Positions 9,660-18,354 of a stretch of DNA of 64,000 nucleotides are shown here, one piece after another; the first letter of the stretch is position 1; the number at the start of each line of letters is the position of its first letter. This DNA is from VXYL01 sp965199945 (GTDB lineage Bacteria > Pseudomonadota > Gammaproteobacteria > Pseudomonadales > Azotimanducaceae), in NCBI GenBank assembly GCA_965199945.1, contig OZ241354.1:3472001-3536000 (forward strand). Reading direction: 5' to 3'. The position numbers were made by a program, and so were the translations under genes. The notes under the pieces are model-generated. The model made no database searches and had not been told where the DNA came from. It saw only the letters and a list, made by a program, of their open reading frames with translations.

Positions 9660-10904
9660 ATGGAATCAAACGCACAACGGGTCTTCGTGGCGGGCGACGG
9701 CGCAGCGCCTCCAGCGCTCACTGGGCGCACGTCCGAGCAGGCCGTGCTGTCTCGATGCCTTGCGGACTTGCGCAGCAACTCCGCGCCGCCCCACGACGTC
9801 GTCCTCGTGGGCCCGCGGGGCAACGGCAAGACCGTGCTGCTCCGTTGGTTCGAACACGCCTGCGCCCAGAGCAAACCGGCCGTCGATGTGGCGTGGCTCA
9901 CGCCGAGCGCCGTCCCGAATCAACCCGCGCTGCTCGATGCCCTTGCGCCGCGCCGACGGCTCGCCAAGCTGCTGCCGAAGAAGCGCCCCAATGCCGGGGC
10001 CTCACGGCCCCGCCTCTTGGCCCAGCCCAGCCTCCTTCAAGGGAACTGCCGCCCCGCTCTCTCCGCTCGCACGACGGCTGTTCCATGTAAGGCTGGCATC
10101 GCTTCGGTCGGCTCGGCCGAGTGGGCCTCCCCCAACGGCCGCAACGATTTGGCAGGGGCGGTGGCTGCGCGCTGTCGTCGCCGCCCGTTGGCCGTGCTGC
10201 TCGACGAAGCCCACACGCTGGCCCTGGATGTCGGCAGTGCGCTCCTGAACGGGAGCCAGGAGGTTCGCGGCGCCAGAGCCCCGTTTCTGCTCGTGCTCGC
10301 CGGCACGCCGGGGCTGCCGACGCACTTGGACGCCATGAACGCCTCCTTCTGGTCGCGCCTGGGCGAAGGCGAGCTCGGCATCGGGCGGCTCAGCGAAAAG
10401 GCCGCCAAGCAGGCCCTTGCCGACCCGCTGGAAGCGCACGGCGTGGACATCGACGACGACACGCTCGCGCATGTAGTGGCGCAAAGCCAGCGCTATCCGT
10501 ACTTCATTCAGCTTTGGGGCGACGCGCTGTGGCAGCGGCATCTGGCATCGGGCGCGCCCGCCATTGCGCGCGAAGATGCCGAGGCCGTGCAGCCGACCGT
10601 GGCCACGCGAGTGGCGAACTACCACCAGCGGCGCTTCGCCGAGTTGGAGTCCGAAGGCTTGGTGCCGGTTGCTGCCGCGGTGGCGCGACTGTTCGTCGAA
10701 GGCGATGCCGTCTCGGCCTCGAATCAAGACGTGGACGCCGCCCTTGCGGCATCCGGCATCGACGACGCCAGCGAACGGTACGCCAAGCGGGAAGCGCTCA
10801 ACCGCCTGGGCTACGTCTGGCGGCCTCCCTACCAGCAAGCCCCATTCCGCTGGCATGCCGGCATCCCGTCGCTGATGACCCATGTGCTGAAAGAGGCTGC
10901 GTGA
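9660..10904 (+). CDS. AAA/STAND-like P-loop ATPase beside restriction-modification genes
   Basis: A 414-residue ATP-binding protein with Walker A GPRGNGKT (about residue 60), Walker B LAVLLDEAHTL and a sensor-like LVLAGTPGLP, as in Orc/Cdc6- and TniB-like ATPases. The C-terminus (about 330-414) looks like a winged-helix region. Residues about 95-165 are unusually rich in Ala, Arg, Pro and Ser with little secondary-structure pattern and could be a diverged linker or two compensating frameshifts. It precedes a small gene and a BsuBI/PstI-type methylase and endonuclease on the same strand. A control or DNA-dependent defence function is inferred from that context. Confidence 0.75.
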   Translation: MESNAQRVFVAGDGAAPPALTGRTSEQAVLSRCLADLRSNSAPPHDVVLVGPRGNGKTVLLRWFEHACAQSKPAVDVAWLTPSAVPNQPALLDALAPRRRLAKLLPKKRPNAGASRPRLLAQPSLLQGNCRPALSARTTAVPCKAGIASVGSAEWASPNGRNDLAGAVAARCRRRPLAVLLDEAHTLALDVGSALLNGSQEVRGARAPFLLVLAGTPGLPTHLDAMNASFWSRLGEGELGIGRLSEKAAKQALADPLEAHGVDIDDDTLAHVVAQSQRYPYFIQLWGDALWQRHLASGAPAIAREDAEAVQPTVATRVANYHQRRFAELESEGLVPVAAAVARLFVEGDAVSASNQDVDAALAASGIDDASERYAKREALNRLGYVWRPPYQQAPFRWHAGIPSLMTHVLKEAA

Positions 10905-10991
10905 TGGACGCCTTGCCGAACCGCTGGATGCGCGGGCAAGGACGGATCGTTGAACAAACGACTCATCGGACAGAGCGGCGTATGATGATGG

Positions 10992-11246
10992 GTGTCCAAG
11001 TGTTGCGGATGCGCCGACATGCCGTTCCCCCACGATCCCAAGCTCCGAGGGCTCGCCGCGGCGGTTTTCCACAGCGACATTCCCCCTTGGGAGTACGACA
11101 TTCGCGCCGTGCCGCCCGGCACCGAGCCTTTGCGGGTGTCGGACTGGCACCGCAGACACGGCAGGGCCAACGACGAGTCCGGAAGCATGGAACGGACAGC
11201 CGAAGCGCGAATCAGGCCGGTAACGAAGGTGCCCGAGGATGACTGA
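10992..11246 (+). CDS. Small hypothetical protein in the restriction-modification cluster
   Basis: An open frame of 84 codons from a GTG at 10992, or 75 codons from the ATG at 11019. I do not recognise a family. The central part, FHSDIPPWEYDIRAVPPG followed by PLRVSDWHRRHG, has the balanced composition and tryptophan/tyrosine content of a folded protein rather than a shadow frame. It lies between the AAA ATPase (87 bp upstream) and the DNA methylase (76 bp downstream) on the same strand. Small genes in this place are sometimes controller proteins, but no helix-turn-helix is evident. Confidence 0.5.
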   Translation: MSKCCGCADMPFPHDPKLRGLAAAVFHSDIPPWEYDIRAVPPGTEPLRVSDWHRRHGRANDESGSMERTAEARIRPVTKVPEDD

Positions 11247-11322
11247 CGAGCCCTTGCCGGCGGTTGCTGCTGACGGGCTGCCTTGCCAATCGCGGCTCGG
11301 CAATGTTTGAGGTGCCATTTGC

Positions 11323-12963
11323 ATGACAGCCCACCTCGCAATCGTCCAAGCCTGCGAACAGGCGCCTTCAACCCCTACGCCTGCTGTGCAGGAACGCCCC
11401 TGCATGTTCGCAGATCGCGTTGGCGCCTGGTACATCGCGTCGAGGTCGAGCGAGTATCGGAAGGCGCATGGTCTGTATTTGACGCCGGTGCCTGTGGCGG
11501 ACTTCATGGCCACGCTTATCGAGGCTCGGGGCGCTACAGTACGGCTGCTCGACCCAGCGGCGGGGGCGGGGGTGTTGTGTTGCGCTGTGGTCGAGCGGCT
11601 CGTCAGCCGTCAAAGTGCGGCGGGCAGCATCGAACTCGTCGCGTACGAGAGCGACGGCGATCTGTGTGGCCCCTTGGCAACGGTGCTCGAATACCTGGCC
11701 GGGTGGTGCCGCCATCGGGGCGTCCGCCTGACAGCGCGAATCGAGAGCGAGGACTTCGTGGTTGCCCACGCTGGAGCGCTGCAGTGTGTTGGCGATTTGC
11801 TTCCCTCGAACTCTCCAACCGCGAACTTTGATGTCGTCATAGCCAATCCGCCGTACTTCAAGATTGGCCGCAACGATCCCCGCGCTTTGGCGGTTTCCAG
11901 CGTCGTGCATGGCCAGCCCAACATCTACGCCCTGTTCATGGCCGTAGGCGCGGCGTTGTTGCGGCGGTCCGGCGAGTTCGTCCAAATCGTGCCGCGCAGC
12001 TTTGCTTCCGGGCCCTACTTCCGGCAGTTCCGCTCCGTCTTTTTCGACCTCATAGAACCAACGGTCATCCACGCGTTCGACTCTCGGCGAAGTGCGTTCA
12101 GTCGCGACGACGTGTTGCAGGAGAACGTCATTCTCGCCGGACGCCGGCGAGACGGCTGGCTTCAAGACGGCCAGCAAGGCGAGGCGGTGATCTCTTCCAG
12201 CCAGGGCGTTGCGGACATCGGCACCCCGACGCGCCGCCTAGCGCCGCTGGCCACCGTGCTTAATTCAAGCGACCGGCACCAAGTGCTGCGGGTGCCGCTG
12301 TCGGATGACGCTGCCGCGGTGCTGGCGCTGGTGGATGGCTGGCCCTGCACCTTGGCGGACCTTGGGCTGGCCATCTCCACTGGGCCGGTGGTTCCGTTCC
12401 GCGCCACGTCGGTGGTTTGCGCCAGCGGCGACGTGCCGGATACGCACGCGCCCCTGCTGTGGATGAACCACGTTCGCCCAATGCGGGCGACTTGGCCGTT
12501 GCGACGGCACAAGAAAGAGTATGTCCTGTGCGCCGGTGCCGAGCACCTGCTGCTGAAGAACCGCAACTACGTGCTGATTCGCCGGTTCAGTGCCAAGGAG
12601 GAGAAACGGCGCCTGACGGCGGCACCATACCTTGCCAAACAGTTTCGCTTCACGGCGCTCGGTTTGGAGAACCACCTCAACTACGTCCACCGTCCCAAGG
12701 GCGTCCTGTCCGAGGACGAGTGCTGGGGCTTGGCCGCGCTTTACAACAGCCGCCTGCTCGACAGCTACTTCCGCTGCATCAACGGCAACACCCAAGTCAG
12801 CGCGACGGAGTTGCGCGCCATGCCTCTGCCTGCTGCAAGCGCGATCACGGCTCTGGGCCGCCAAGTGAAACGCGAGGCCAATCCGTTGGCGACATTGGAC
12901 GACGCGGTCATGGCAATCGCCTCGCCACAGACCGGAGGGCGGAGGACTCTTGGCAAGCGTTGA
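11323..12963 (+). CDS. N6-adenine DNA methyltransferase of a type II R-M system
   Basis: A 546-residue class I methyltransferase of the Eco57I/BsuBI-type N6-adenine group. The SAM-binding motif I is LLDPAAGAGVL (about residue 75) and the catalytic motif IV is NPPY (about 185, in VIANPPYFKIG). The long C-terminal half is a target-recognition region. It should protect the site cut by the endonuclease encoded next, whose TTG start overlaps this gene by 14 bp. PstI/BsuBI systems recognise CTGCAG; that site occurs in the window (for example near 335 and 4970), so there is no avoidance, consistent with protection by methylation. Specificity is inferred from the partner family. Confidence 0.9.
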   Translation: MTAHLAIVQACEQAPSTPTPAVQERPCMFADRVGAWYIASRSSEYRKAHGLYLTPVPVADFMATLIEARGATVRLLDPAAGAGVLCCAVVERLVSRQSAAGSIELVAYESDGDLCGPLATVLEYLAGWCRHRGVRLTARIESEDFVVAHAGALQCVGDLLPSNSPTANFDVVIANPPYFKIGRNDPRALAVSSVVHGQPNIYALFMAVGAALLRRSGEFVQIVPRSFASGPYFRQFRSVFFDLIEPTVIHAFDSRRSAFSRDDVLQENVILAGRRRDGWLQDGQQGEAVISSSQGVADIGTPTRRLAPLATVLNSSDRHQVLRVPLSDDAAAVLALVDGWPCTLADLGLAISTGPVVPFRATSVVCASGDVPDTHAPLLWMNHVRPMRATWPLRRHKKEYVLCAGAEHLLLKNRNYVLIRRFSAKEEKRRLTAAPYLAKQFRFTALGLENHLNYVHRPKGVLSEDECWGLAALYNSRLLDSYFRCINGNTQVSATELRAMPLPAASAITALGRQVKREANPLATLDDAVMAIASPQTGGRRTLGKR

Positions 12964-13888
12964 AGAGGCGCAGGAAGTTCTCAAGGAGCTCGGCATGGCG
13001 CCGCCGCAACACAACCGCATGGCTGGGCTCACGCTCCTAGCGCTGTGCCGGCTGGGCCCGAACTCGCCTTGGTCACAGGCAACTCGTACACGATGCACCG
13101 TGACCAAGGGCGTCATGGACTTTCTGCGCGATCGCCACGGCGCCGACTATGCGCCAAACACCCGGGAGACGTTTCGCCGCCAGGTTCTGCATCAATTCGT
13201 GGACGGCGGAATTGCCGACTTCAACCCCTTCGAACAGGATTTGCCCACCAACAGCCCGAATGCGCACTATGCGGTGAGTTCGGCGGCAGTCAGTGCGATC
13301 AGGGCCTTCGACAGTGGAGCTTGGGAAGAAGCCTCGGCGCGTTTTCGGCAACAGCGAGCGCGGCAGTTGGGCAGGCGCAGCCGCGATGCGGCGCGACATC
13401 GCGTACCGGTGCAGCTACCGGAAGGGCGCGAACTTCTGCTCTCGCCGGGCAGGCACAACGAAGTCCAAAAGGCCGTGGTGGAAGAGTTCGTCCCCCGTTT
13501 CGTTCCCGGTGCGCATCTGCTCTACCTAGGCGACACGGAGGATAAAGAGCTTTGGGTGGACGAAGAAGGCTTGGCCGAAGTCGGCATCGCGATCACTGCA
13601 CATGACAAGCTGCCGGACCTGATTCTCCACGACAAGCAACGGGAATGGCTGCTTTTCGTCGAGGCCGTCACGTCGCACGGCCCCGTCACCGACATGCGCC
13701 GGAACGAGTTGACGAAGCTAGTCGAAGACAGCCGAGTTGGGCTGGTCTTCGTTACGGCCTTCCCCGATGCGGCGGAGTTTCGCAAGCACACGAGCGCCAT
13801 CGCTTGGGAGACCGAGGTGTGGATGGCGGACCAGCCAGACCATCTGGTTCATTACGACGGAGACCGATTTCTTGGGCCGCGACGTTGA
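12950..13888 (+). CDS. BsuBI/PstI family type II restriction endonuclease
   Basis: A 312-residue endonuclease. The C-terminal two thirds match the BsuBI/PstI family closely: LSPGRHNEVQKAVVEEF, FVPGAHLLYLGDTEDKE, LPDLILHDKQREWL, FVEAVTSHGPV, GLVFVTAFPD, AWETEVW and the ending HYDGDRFLGPR. The acidic residues in LPDLI and the E in VEAVTSHGP are the likely metal-binding PD-(D/E)XK set. Translation probably begins at TTG 12950 (ASVEEAQEVLKEL), overlapping the methylase end by 14 bp, so the two are coupled. Family members cleave CTGCAG; that this enzyme does so is inference. Confidence 0.93.
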   Translation: MASVEEAQEVLKELGMAPPQHNRMAGLTLLALCRLGPNSPWSQATRTRCTVTKGVMDFLRDRHGADYAPNTRETFRRQVLHQFVDGGIADFNPFEQDLPTNSPNAHYAVSSAAVSAIRAFDSGAWEEASARFRQQRARQLGRRSRDAARHRVPVQLPEGRELLLSPGRHNEVQKAVVEEFVPRFVPGAHLLYLGDTEDKELWVDEEGLAEVGIAITAHDKLPDLILHDKQREWLLFVEAVTSHGPVTDMRRNELTKLVEDSRVGLVFVTAFPDAAEFRKHTSAIAWETEVWMADQPDHLVHYDGDRFLGPRR

Positions 13889-14009
13889 GCGCAAGCGGCA
13901 AGTGAGCCAGCCGCGAACTTTGCGATCGACGTAATCACGGGGATCACCGTATGTAGCCAGCACCTGAAAAGCAGTCGCCGACAAGGACGCCTTCGCCGAT
14001 GCGTTGGAG

Positions 14010-14429
14010 CTACTTCAGCTTGAGCAAGGGGCTGTCCGGTGATTCCGGCCGCGGCGAGAGTGTGCGGTTGGTGCGGTCGGTTACCAGATCCAGCGCTTCC
14101 AAGACGATCTGGCCGATGAGCGGTTCGCTGAGGGGCGGGGCGACGATGCAGTCCGTATTCATGAAGCGGTTGCCGATGCGGATGGTGAGCGGCCCGGCGA
14201 CCGGGCGGGTCTCCTTGCGTTCGTCGGCGTAGGTGACCACGACCTCGCGCTGCCTCTCGAGCCCGAGCCGGCCGACGACGTTCTCCGGCAGCATGAGCAT
14301 CACCGCGCTGGTGTCCACCACGCCCTCCACCGTCGTGCGGCGGACAGTGGATTCGTCGCGCAATCCTTGGCTGACGATGCCGCGGTCGGCGGCGTTTTCC
14401 AGTTCGATGGAAGCAACGATCCCGCCCAT
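14010..14429 (-). CDS. Clan AA retropepsin-like aspartic protease
   Basis: A 139-residue protein of the bacterial clan AA family (gag-polyprotein-like putative aspartyl proteases). The catalytic region reads TVEGVVDTSAVMLMLPENVV, where the usual triad is DTGA; here Gly is Ser. The flap-like middle and VAPPLSEPLIGQIVLEALDL fit the family, and the length is normal. The ATG at 14429 is chosen over 14444 because GGAGGA lies just before it. It follows the broken membrane-protein gene by about 130 bp on the same strand. Whether the DTSA variant is active is unclear. Confidence 0.72.
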   Translation of the reverse strand: MGGIVASIELENAADRGIVSQGLRDESTVRRTTVEGVVDTSAVMLMLPENVVGRLGLERQREVVVTYADERKETRPVAGPLTIRIGNRFMNTDCIVAPPLSEPLIGQIVLEALDLVTDRTNRTLSPRPESPDSPLLKLK

Positions 14430-14559
14430 TGGTTCCTCCGCCAACCGGGGTCGCCAACAACTGGCCAGAATAGTGACATAGTCGCCTTGCGCTTGGCATT
14501 CGAGCCCGGACCCGCTCGATGCGGGGTTGTTGAGCGAACTCGCCGCCGGCGGCCCCCGC

Positions 14560-15632
14560 CTACCCCTCTCTCGCCCGCTCCCAGCGCACCGCGTCGGCCA
14601 CCACGATGTCGCCGGTGGTGGCGTCGGAGACCACCACCTCCACGCGCCCGGCGGGAAGTTCGTAGGTGCCGAGGCTGTTCCAGCCGGGGGTTGCCAGTGC
14701 GGCGTCGAAGGCCACGGGCGATTCGCCGTCGGCGTTGACGATCTTGATGTCCATTTCGCCGAAGGCGTCGGCGCGGTTCCACCAGGGGCGGGAGCGCATG
14801 TAGTGGCCTTCGCTCAAGGATGCGCCGGGCAGGTGGTAGTGGAGGCGCCAACGGCCGGCGGCGGGCAGCGCGGTGGCGAAGGACGCTTGGGCGTCGCCAT
14901 TGCCGGCGGCGACGCGCGCCAGGGTGCGACGGTACTTGCCCCAGATCAGGATGTTCGGGTCCGCCTGTCGGCGCCAGCGGCGCACTGTGCCGGCATCCCT
15001 GCCGAACTCCTCCAAGCGTCCATCCGCCGCGGCCTCGTCTTCTGCCCGCCGCAAGCGCCAGCGGGTTGGCGGCGACAGCGCGGCGAATCCGGGGTCGAGG
15101 TCGTCCACGACGATGCCGAGGTCGGGAGGCAGCCACGCGCTCTCGCGACTGCCGTTGAACGGCGGCTTGCGGACGATGGTTTCGACATCAAGTGGCTCCA
15201 CGCGCAAGCGCATGATGCGGCGGTTCAGGGAGAGGTAGGTCTCCAGGCGCACTTCCTCCGGCGGCGCTGTGCTCACCACGCCGACTTCCACCGAACTGTT
15301 GCCGGGCACTTGCACGAACGGGCTCCACTGGAAGAACCCGTCCTCGGGCCGGTAGCTGAGGCCGGCCACGCCAGGCGCCGACTCGTCGTTGCGCACGTGA
15401 ACGAGCGTCTGGTAGCGCGGGTTGCCGGCGTCGTCTTCCGGCAATCGCGCCACGCTGGCATCCGACGCGAGGAATCCGGGCAGGTCGGGTTCGTGGAGGA
15501 TGCGTCGCAGCCAGTTCCCCACGGCGGCGTCCACGTCGGTCATCGCCTGCACGAAATCGTCCAGCGCATAGGTGCCACCGGCGTGGCGTTCTTGCATCAA
15601 GGCAAGAAACCGCAGGGCCTTTTCCACGCCTA
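14560..15632 (-). pseudogene. 3' half of membrane-protein gene split by IS630 element
   Basis: About 357 codons form the C-terminal part of the gene whose 5' half lies at 19353-21722. Removing 15633-19352 plus one TA copy joins CTC CTA to GGC GTG GAA in frame, giving AIQSLLGVEKALRFLALMQE across the junction. The last ~100 residues (RWRLHYHLPGASL ... WNSLGTYELPAGRVEVVVSD ... VVADAVRWERA) look like a golvesin/xanthan-lyase-type beta domain. Any residual translation would start from a TTG inside the IS end. The combined protein would be about 1,140 residues; the insertion splits it before this half. Confidence 0.85.
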
Positions 15633-15640
15633 GTATTCCG

Positions 15641-15871
15641 TCACGATTCAATTTGGGGGTAGAGACGCTTGAGTTTGGTGCGGGCGTTGTCGATGGTGTA
15701 CTGCCAGTCGATGCCCGTTTGCCGACGGTTCCGGTCCTCCGCCCAAGCGCGCGCCCGGGCCCGAACCTCCTCCATGCTGGCGATGCGGTCGCCGAGGGCC
15801 TGGCGTGTCAGGACGCTCAATTCCGGCTCGGCCATGTTCAGCCAGCTGCCGTGCGCCGGGGTGAAGACCAG
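15641..15871 (-). pseudogene. C-terminal fragment of IS630 transposase
   Basis: This fragment continues the transposase broken at 18355. It begins VFTPAHGSWLNMAEPELSVL, the conserved stretch after the second catalytic Asp region in IS630 transposases, with the catalytic Glu expected in MAEPEL. It ends TKLKRLYPQI at 15641. Joining codon CTG (minus strand, ending MARRLDL) to this fragment across the CAG duplication keeps the frame exactly. In its present state it lacks a start and is separated from its N-terminus by 2.5 kb of IS3 DNA. Confidence 0.85.
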
Positions 15872-16221
15872 TGAGGTGGTCCTGTTTCGTGAGGCAGTTC
15901 GAGGGCTTGGTTAAGGTGTACTCCCTTGGTGTTGAGTCCCTCGAGCGCAAGGCATTCTTGCGGCTTGCCGAGCGACCGTCAAGGCCGATTCGCTGCCATG
16001 TTCGGCGGCTTTCCCGTTGCCGATGCCCGCGTCTTTGCAAGACCTTCCCAACTCCCGACTTCGCAGCTGCCAGCCAAGGCTCGAAGGCCCCGGCGTCCTC
16101 TGCCGCATCTCCCAGCCGCATGGCTGGTCGCCTTTCGTCCGCCGGGCCGAGGCGAACCGCCGGAGGCGGGTTGGTCGGATTTTCCGAGCGGAGGGAGCGG
16201 AGCGACCGGAGTCCGGAAAAT

Positions 16222-16246
16222 CCGGCGCGGCGTTCCGCCGCGCCGG
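16222..16246 (-). terminator. Hairpin after IS3 transposase (partial copy)
   Basis: CCGGCGCGGCG and CGCCGCGCCGG form a perfect 11-bp GC stem with a TTC loop, starting 13 bases after the transposase stop. On the transcript strand it is followed by ATTTTCCGG, a short U tract. A second inverted repeat, CGGATTTTCCG at 16176 and CGGAAAATCCG at 16214, follows. The shape fits an intrinsic terminator. Confidence 0.55.
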
Positions 16247-16259
16247 GGCGGCCGGCCGG

Positions 16260-16782
16260 TCATGCCGCCTCCGCGAAGGCGCCGCCGTAGGCTTCCGCCG
16301 GAGTTCGGCCGCCCAGCGAGAAGTGAGGACGCGATCCGTTGTAGAAGCGCATCCAACGGGCGATCACGCGCTCCGCCTCGAAGCCGTCGGCCAGGTCGTG
16401 GAGGTACACCGCCTCGTACTTCAGCGAACGCCACAGCCGCTCGATGAACACGTTGTCCATGCACCGGCCCCGGCCGTCCATCGAGCACCGCGCCCCCGAC
16501 TCCAGCACCCGCCCGGTGAACGCCAGGCTGGTGAACTGCGCCCCCTGGTCGGTGTTGAAGATGCCGGGCGCCGCGCCGCCGCCGAGCGCGTCCTCCAGCG
16601 CCTCGACGCAGAACGCCGCGTCCATCGTGTTCGACAGCCGCCACGACAGCACGAACCGCGTCGCCCAGTCCATCACCGCCACCAGATACAGGAAGCCGGA
16701 GCGCACGGGGATGTAGGTGATGTCCGCGCACCAGACCTGGTCCGGGCGCTCCACGGCCACGCCGCGCAGCAGGTACGGATGC
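16260..16782 (-). pseudogene. IS3 transposase OrfB fragment
   Basis: The C-terminal ~174 residues of the IS3-family OrfB, from HPYLLRGVAVERPDQVW to GGRTPAEAYGGAFAEAA, in frame with no internal stop. All three catalytic acids are inside: D in WCADITYIPV, D in FNTDQGAQFTS and E in NVFIERLWRSLKYEAVY. The N-terminal DNA-binding part and OrfA are missing because the sequence runs straight into the end of the complete copy. It is a duplicate of the corresponding part of 17169-18289. Confidence 0.85.
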
Positions 16783-17131
16783 TGAGGTGGTCCTGTTTCG
16801 TGAGGCAGTTCGAGGGCTTGGTTAAGGTGTACTCCCTGGTGTTGAGTCCCTCGAGCGCAAGGCATTCTTGCGGCTTGCCGAGCGACCGTCAAGGCCGATT
16901 CGCTGCCATGTTCGGCGGCTTTCCCGTTGCCGATGCCCGTGTCTTTGCAAGACCTTCCCAACTCCCGACTTCGCAGCTGCCAGCCAAGGCTCGAAGGCCC
17001 CGGCGTCCTCGGCCGCATCTCCCAGCCGCATGGCTGGTCGCCTTTCGTCCGCCGGGCCGAGGCGAACCGCCGGAGGCGGGTTGGTCGGATTTTCCGAGCG
17101 GAGGGAGCGGAGCGACCGGAGTCCGGAAAAT

Positions 17132-17155
17132 CCGGCGCGGCGTTCGCCGCGCCGG
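17132..17155 (-). terminator. Hairpin after IS3 transposase (complete copy)
   Basis: The same 11-bp CCGGCGCGGCG/CGCCGCGCCGG stem as at 16222, with a 2-base loop, beginning 14 bases after the OrfB stop and followed on the transcript strand by ATTTTCC. The stem is unchanged between the copies while the loop differs by one base. Confidence 0.55.
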
Positions 17156-17168
17156 GGCGGCCGGCCGG

Positions 17169-18289
17169 TCATGCCGCCTCCGCGAAGGCGCCGCCGTAGG
17201 CTTCCGCCGGAGTTCGGCCGCCCAGCGAGAAGTGAGGACGCGATCCGTTGTAGAAGCGCATCCAACGGGCGATCACGCGCTCCGCCTCGAAGCCGTCGGC
17301 CAGGTCGTGGAGGTACACCGCCTCGTACTTCAGCGAACGCCACAGCCGCTCGATGAACACGTTGTCCATGCACCGGCCCCGGCCGTCCATCGAGCACCGC
17401 GCCCCCGACTCCAGCACCCGCCCGGTGAACGCCAGGCTGGTGAACTGCGCCCCCTGGTCGGTGTTGAAGATGCCGGGCGCCGCGCCGCCGCCGAGCGCGT
17501 CCTCCAGCGCCTCGACGCAGAACGCCGCGTCCATCGTGTTCGACAGCCGCCACGACAGCACGAACCGCGTCGCCCAGTCCATCACCGCCACCAGATACAG
17601 GAAGCCGGAGCGCACGGGGATGTAGGTGATGTCCGCGCACCAGACCTGGTCCGGGCGCTCCACGGCCACGCCGCGCAGCAGGTACGGATGCACCTGGTGC
17701 TCGGCGCTCGGCGCACTCGTGCGCGGCTTCGGGTAGACGGCGTCCACGCCCATCAGCCGCATCAGGCGGCGCACCCGGCGCCGACCGGCAACGACGCCCT
17801 CCCGCCGCAGATGCATCGACATCCGCCGGCTGCCGTAGAACGGACACTCCATGTACAACTCGTCGATGCGCCGCATCAGCTCCAGGTTCGCCGCGCTCTC
17901 GCCAGCCGGCTCGCGGTACAGCGACGCCCGACCGACCGCCAGCAGCTCGCACTGCCGGCTCAGGCTCAGCGGGCCGTCGCGCTCCACCATCGCCAGGCGC
18001 TCCGGGCGGCTCAGTGCGCCAACCCGCGCCGAAAAAAATCCCGTTCCATCGTCAGCTCCCCGATCTTCGCGTACAGCTCCTTCGCCAGCGCCTCGTCCGC
18101 GCCCGACTTCCGGCTCGACGCGAACACCTCGCCCAGGCCCTCCACCGCCTGCTTCTTCCACATGCCCACCTGGTTCGGATGCACTCCGTGCTTCGCCGCC
18201 AGCTCCTGGATCGTCCGATCTCCGCGCAGCGCTTCCAGCGCCACCCGCTTCTTGAAGTCCGCCGTGAACCGGCGCCTCTTCGCTGTCAT
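17169..18289 (-). CDS. IS3-family transposase OrfAB (via -1 frameshift)
   Basis: OrfA (18011-18289, 92 residues) starts MTAKRRRFTADFKKRVALEA with a helix-turn-helix (TIQELAAKHGVHPNQVGMWK) and a C-terminal leucine-zipper-like helix. OrfB continues in the -1 frame from the T7 run, through PFYGSRRMSMHLRREG to the rve catalytic core with D (CADITYIPV), D (NTDQGAQF) and E (FIERLWRSLKYE), ending at 17169. The fused product, about 373 residues, should be the active transposase. All catalytic residues and both terminal repeats are intact, so the element could be active. Confidence 0.88.
18032..18038 (-). other. Programmed -1 frameshift site of IS3 transposase
   Basis: On the transcript strand the OrfA frame reads GAT TTT TTT CGG. 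Slipping back one base on the T7 run gives GGA TTT TTT TCG and enters OrfB, while the OrfA frame stops 18 bases later (CAC TGA). This is the usual arrangement for producing OrfAB in IS3-family elements. Confidence 0.75.
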
Positions 18290-18354
18290 TCCATGCCTCC
18301 TTCAAGGCGTGGAATACACCTTAACCGACTGCCTCAAAAAGCAGGACCAGCTCA

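Larger units (their letters stand above)
15872..16782 (-). mobile_element. Partial IS3-family copy (transposase 3' end and tail)
   Basis: This 911-bp segment is nearly identical to 16783-17691; I see four small differences (a T run near 15927, two substitutions and one missing C in a hairpin). It starts with the element's terminal repeat, TGAGGTGGTCCTGTTTCGTG, directly after CAG, and stops abruptly at GGTACGGATGC where the complete copy begins. It therefore carries the transposase C-terminus and noncoding tail only. The arrangement fits insertion of the element into itself followed by recombination that removed the remainder. Confidence 0.88.
16783..18354 (-). mobile_element. Complete IS3-family insertion sequence
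   Basis: A 1,572-bp element with imperfect terminal inverted repeats: TGAGGTGGTCCTGTTTCGTG at 16783, and the complement of TGAGCTGGTCCTGCTTTTTG ending at 18354. The right end is followed by CAG (18355-18357), matching the CAG at 15869-15871 outside the partial copy, so the 3-bp duplication brackets the pair of copies together. It encodes OrfA and OrfB with a -1 frameshift and has an unusually long noncoding tail (about 386 bp) after the transposase. The single CAG pair shows the partial copy arose after the first insertion. Confidence 0.9.

Noticed and set aside
9940..10140. Two compensating frameshifts inside the AAA ATPase gene
   Set aside because: The stretch looks compositionally odd, but neither alternative frame gives a clearly better protein and both ATPase motifs flank it in one frame. 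It is left as a diverged linker.
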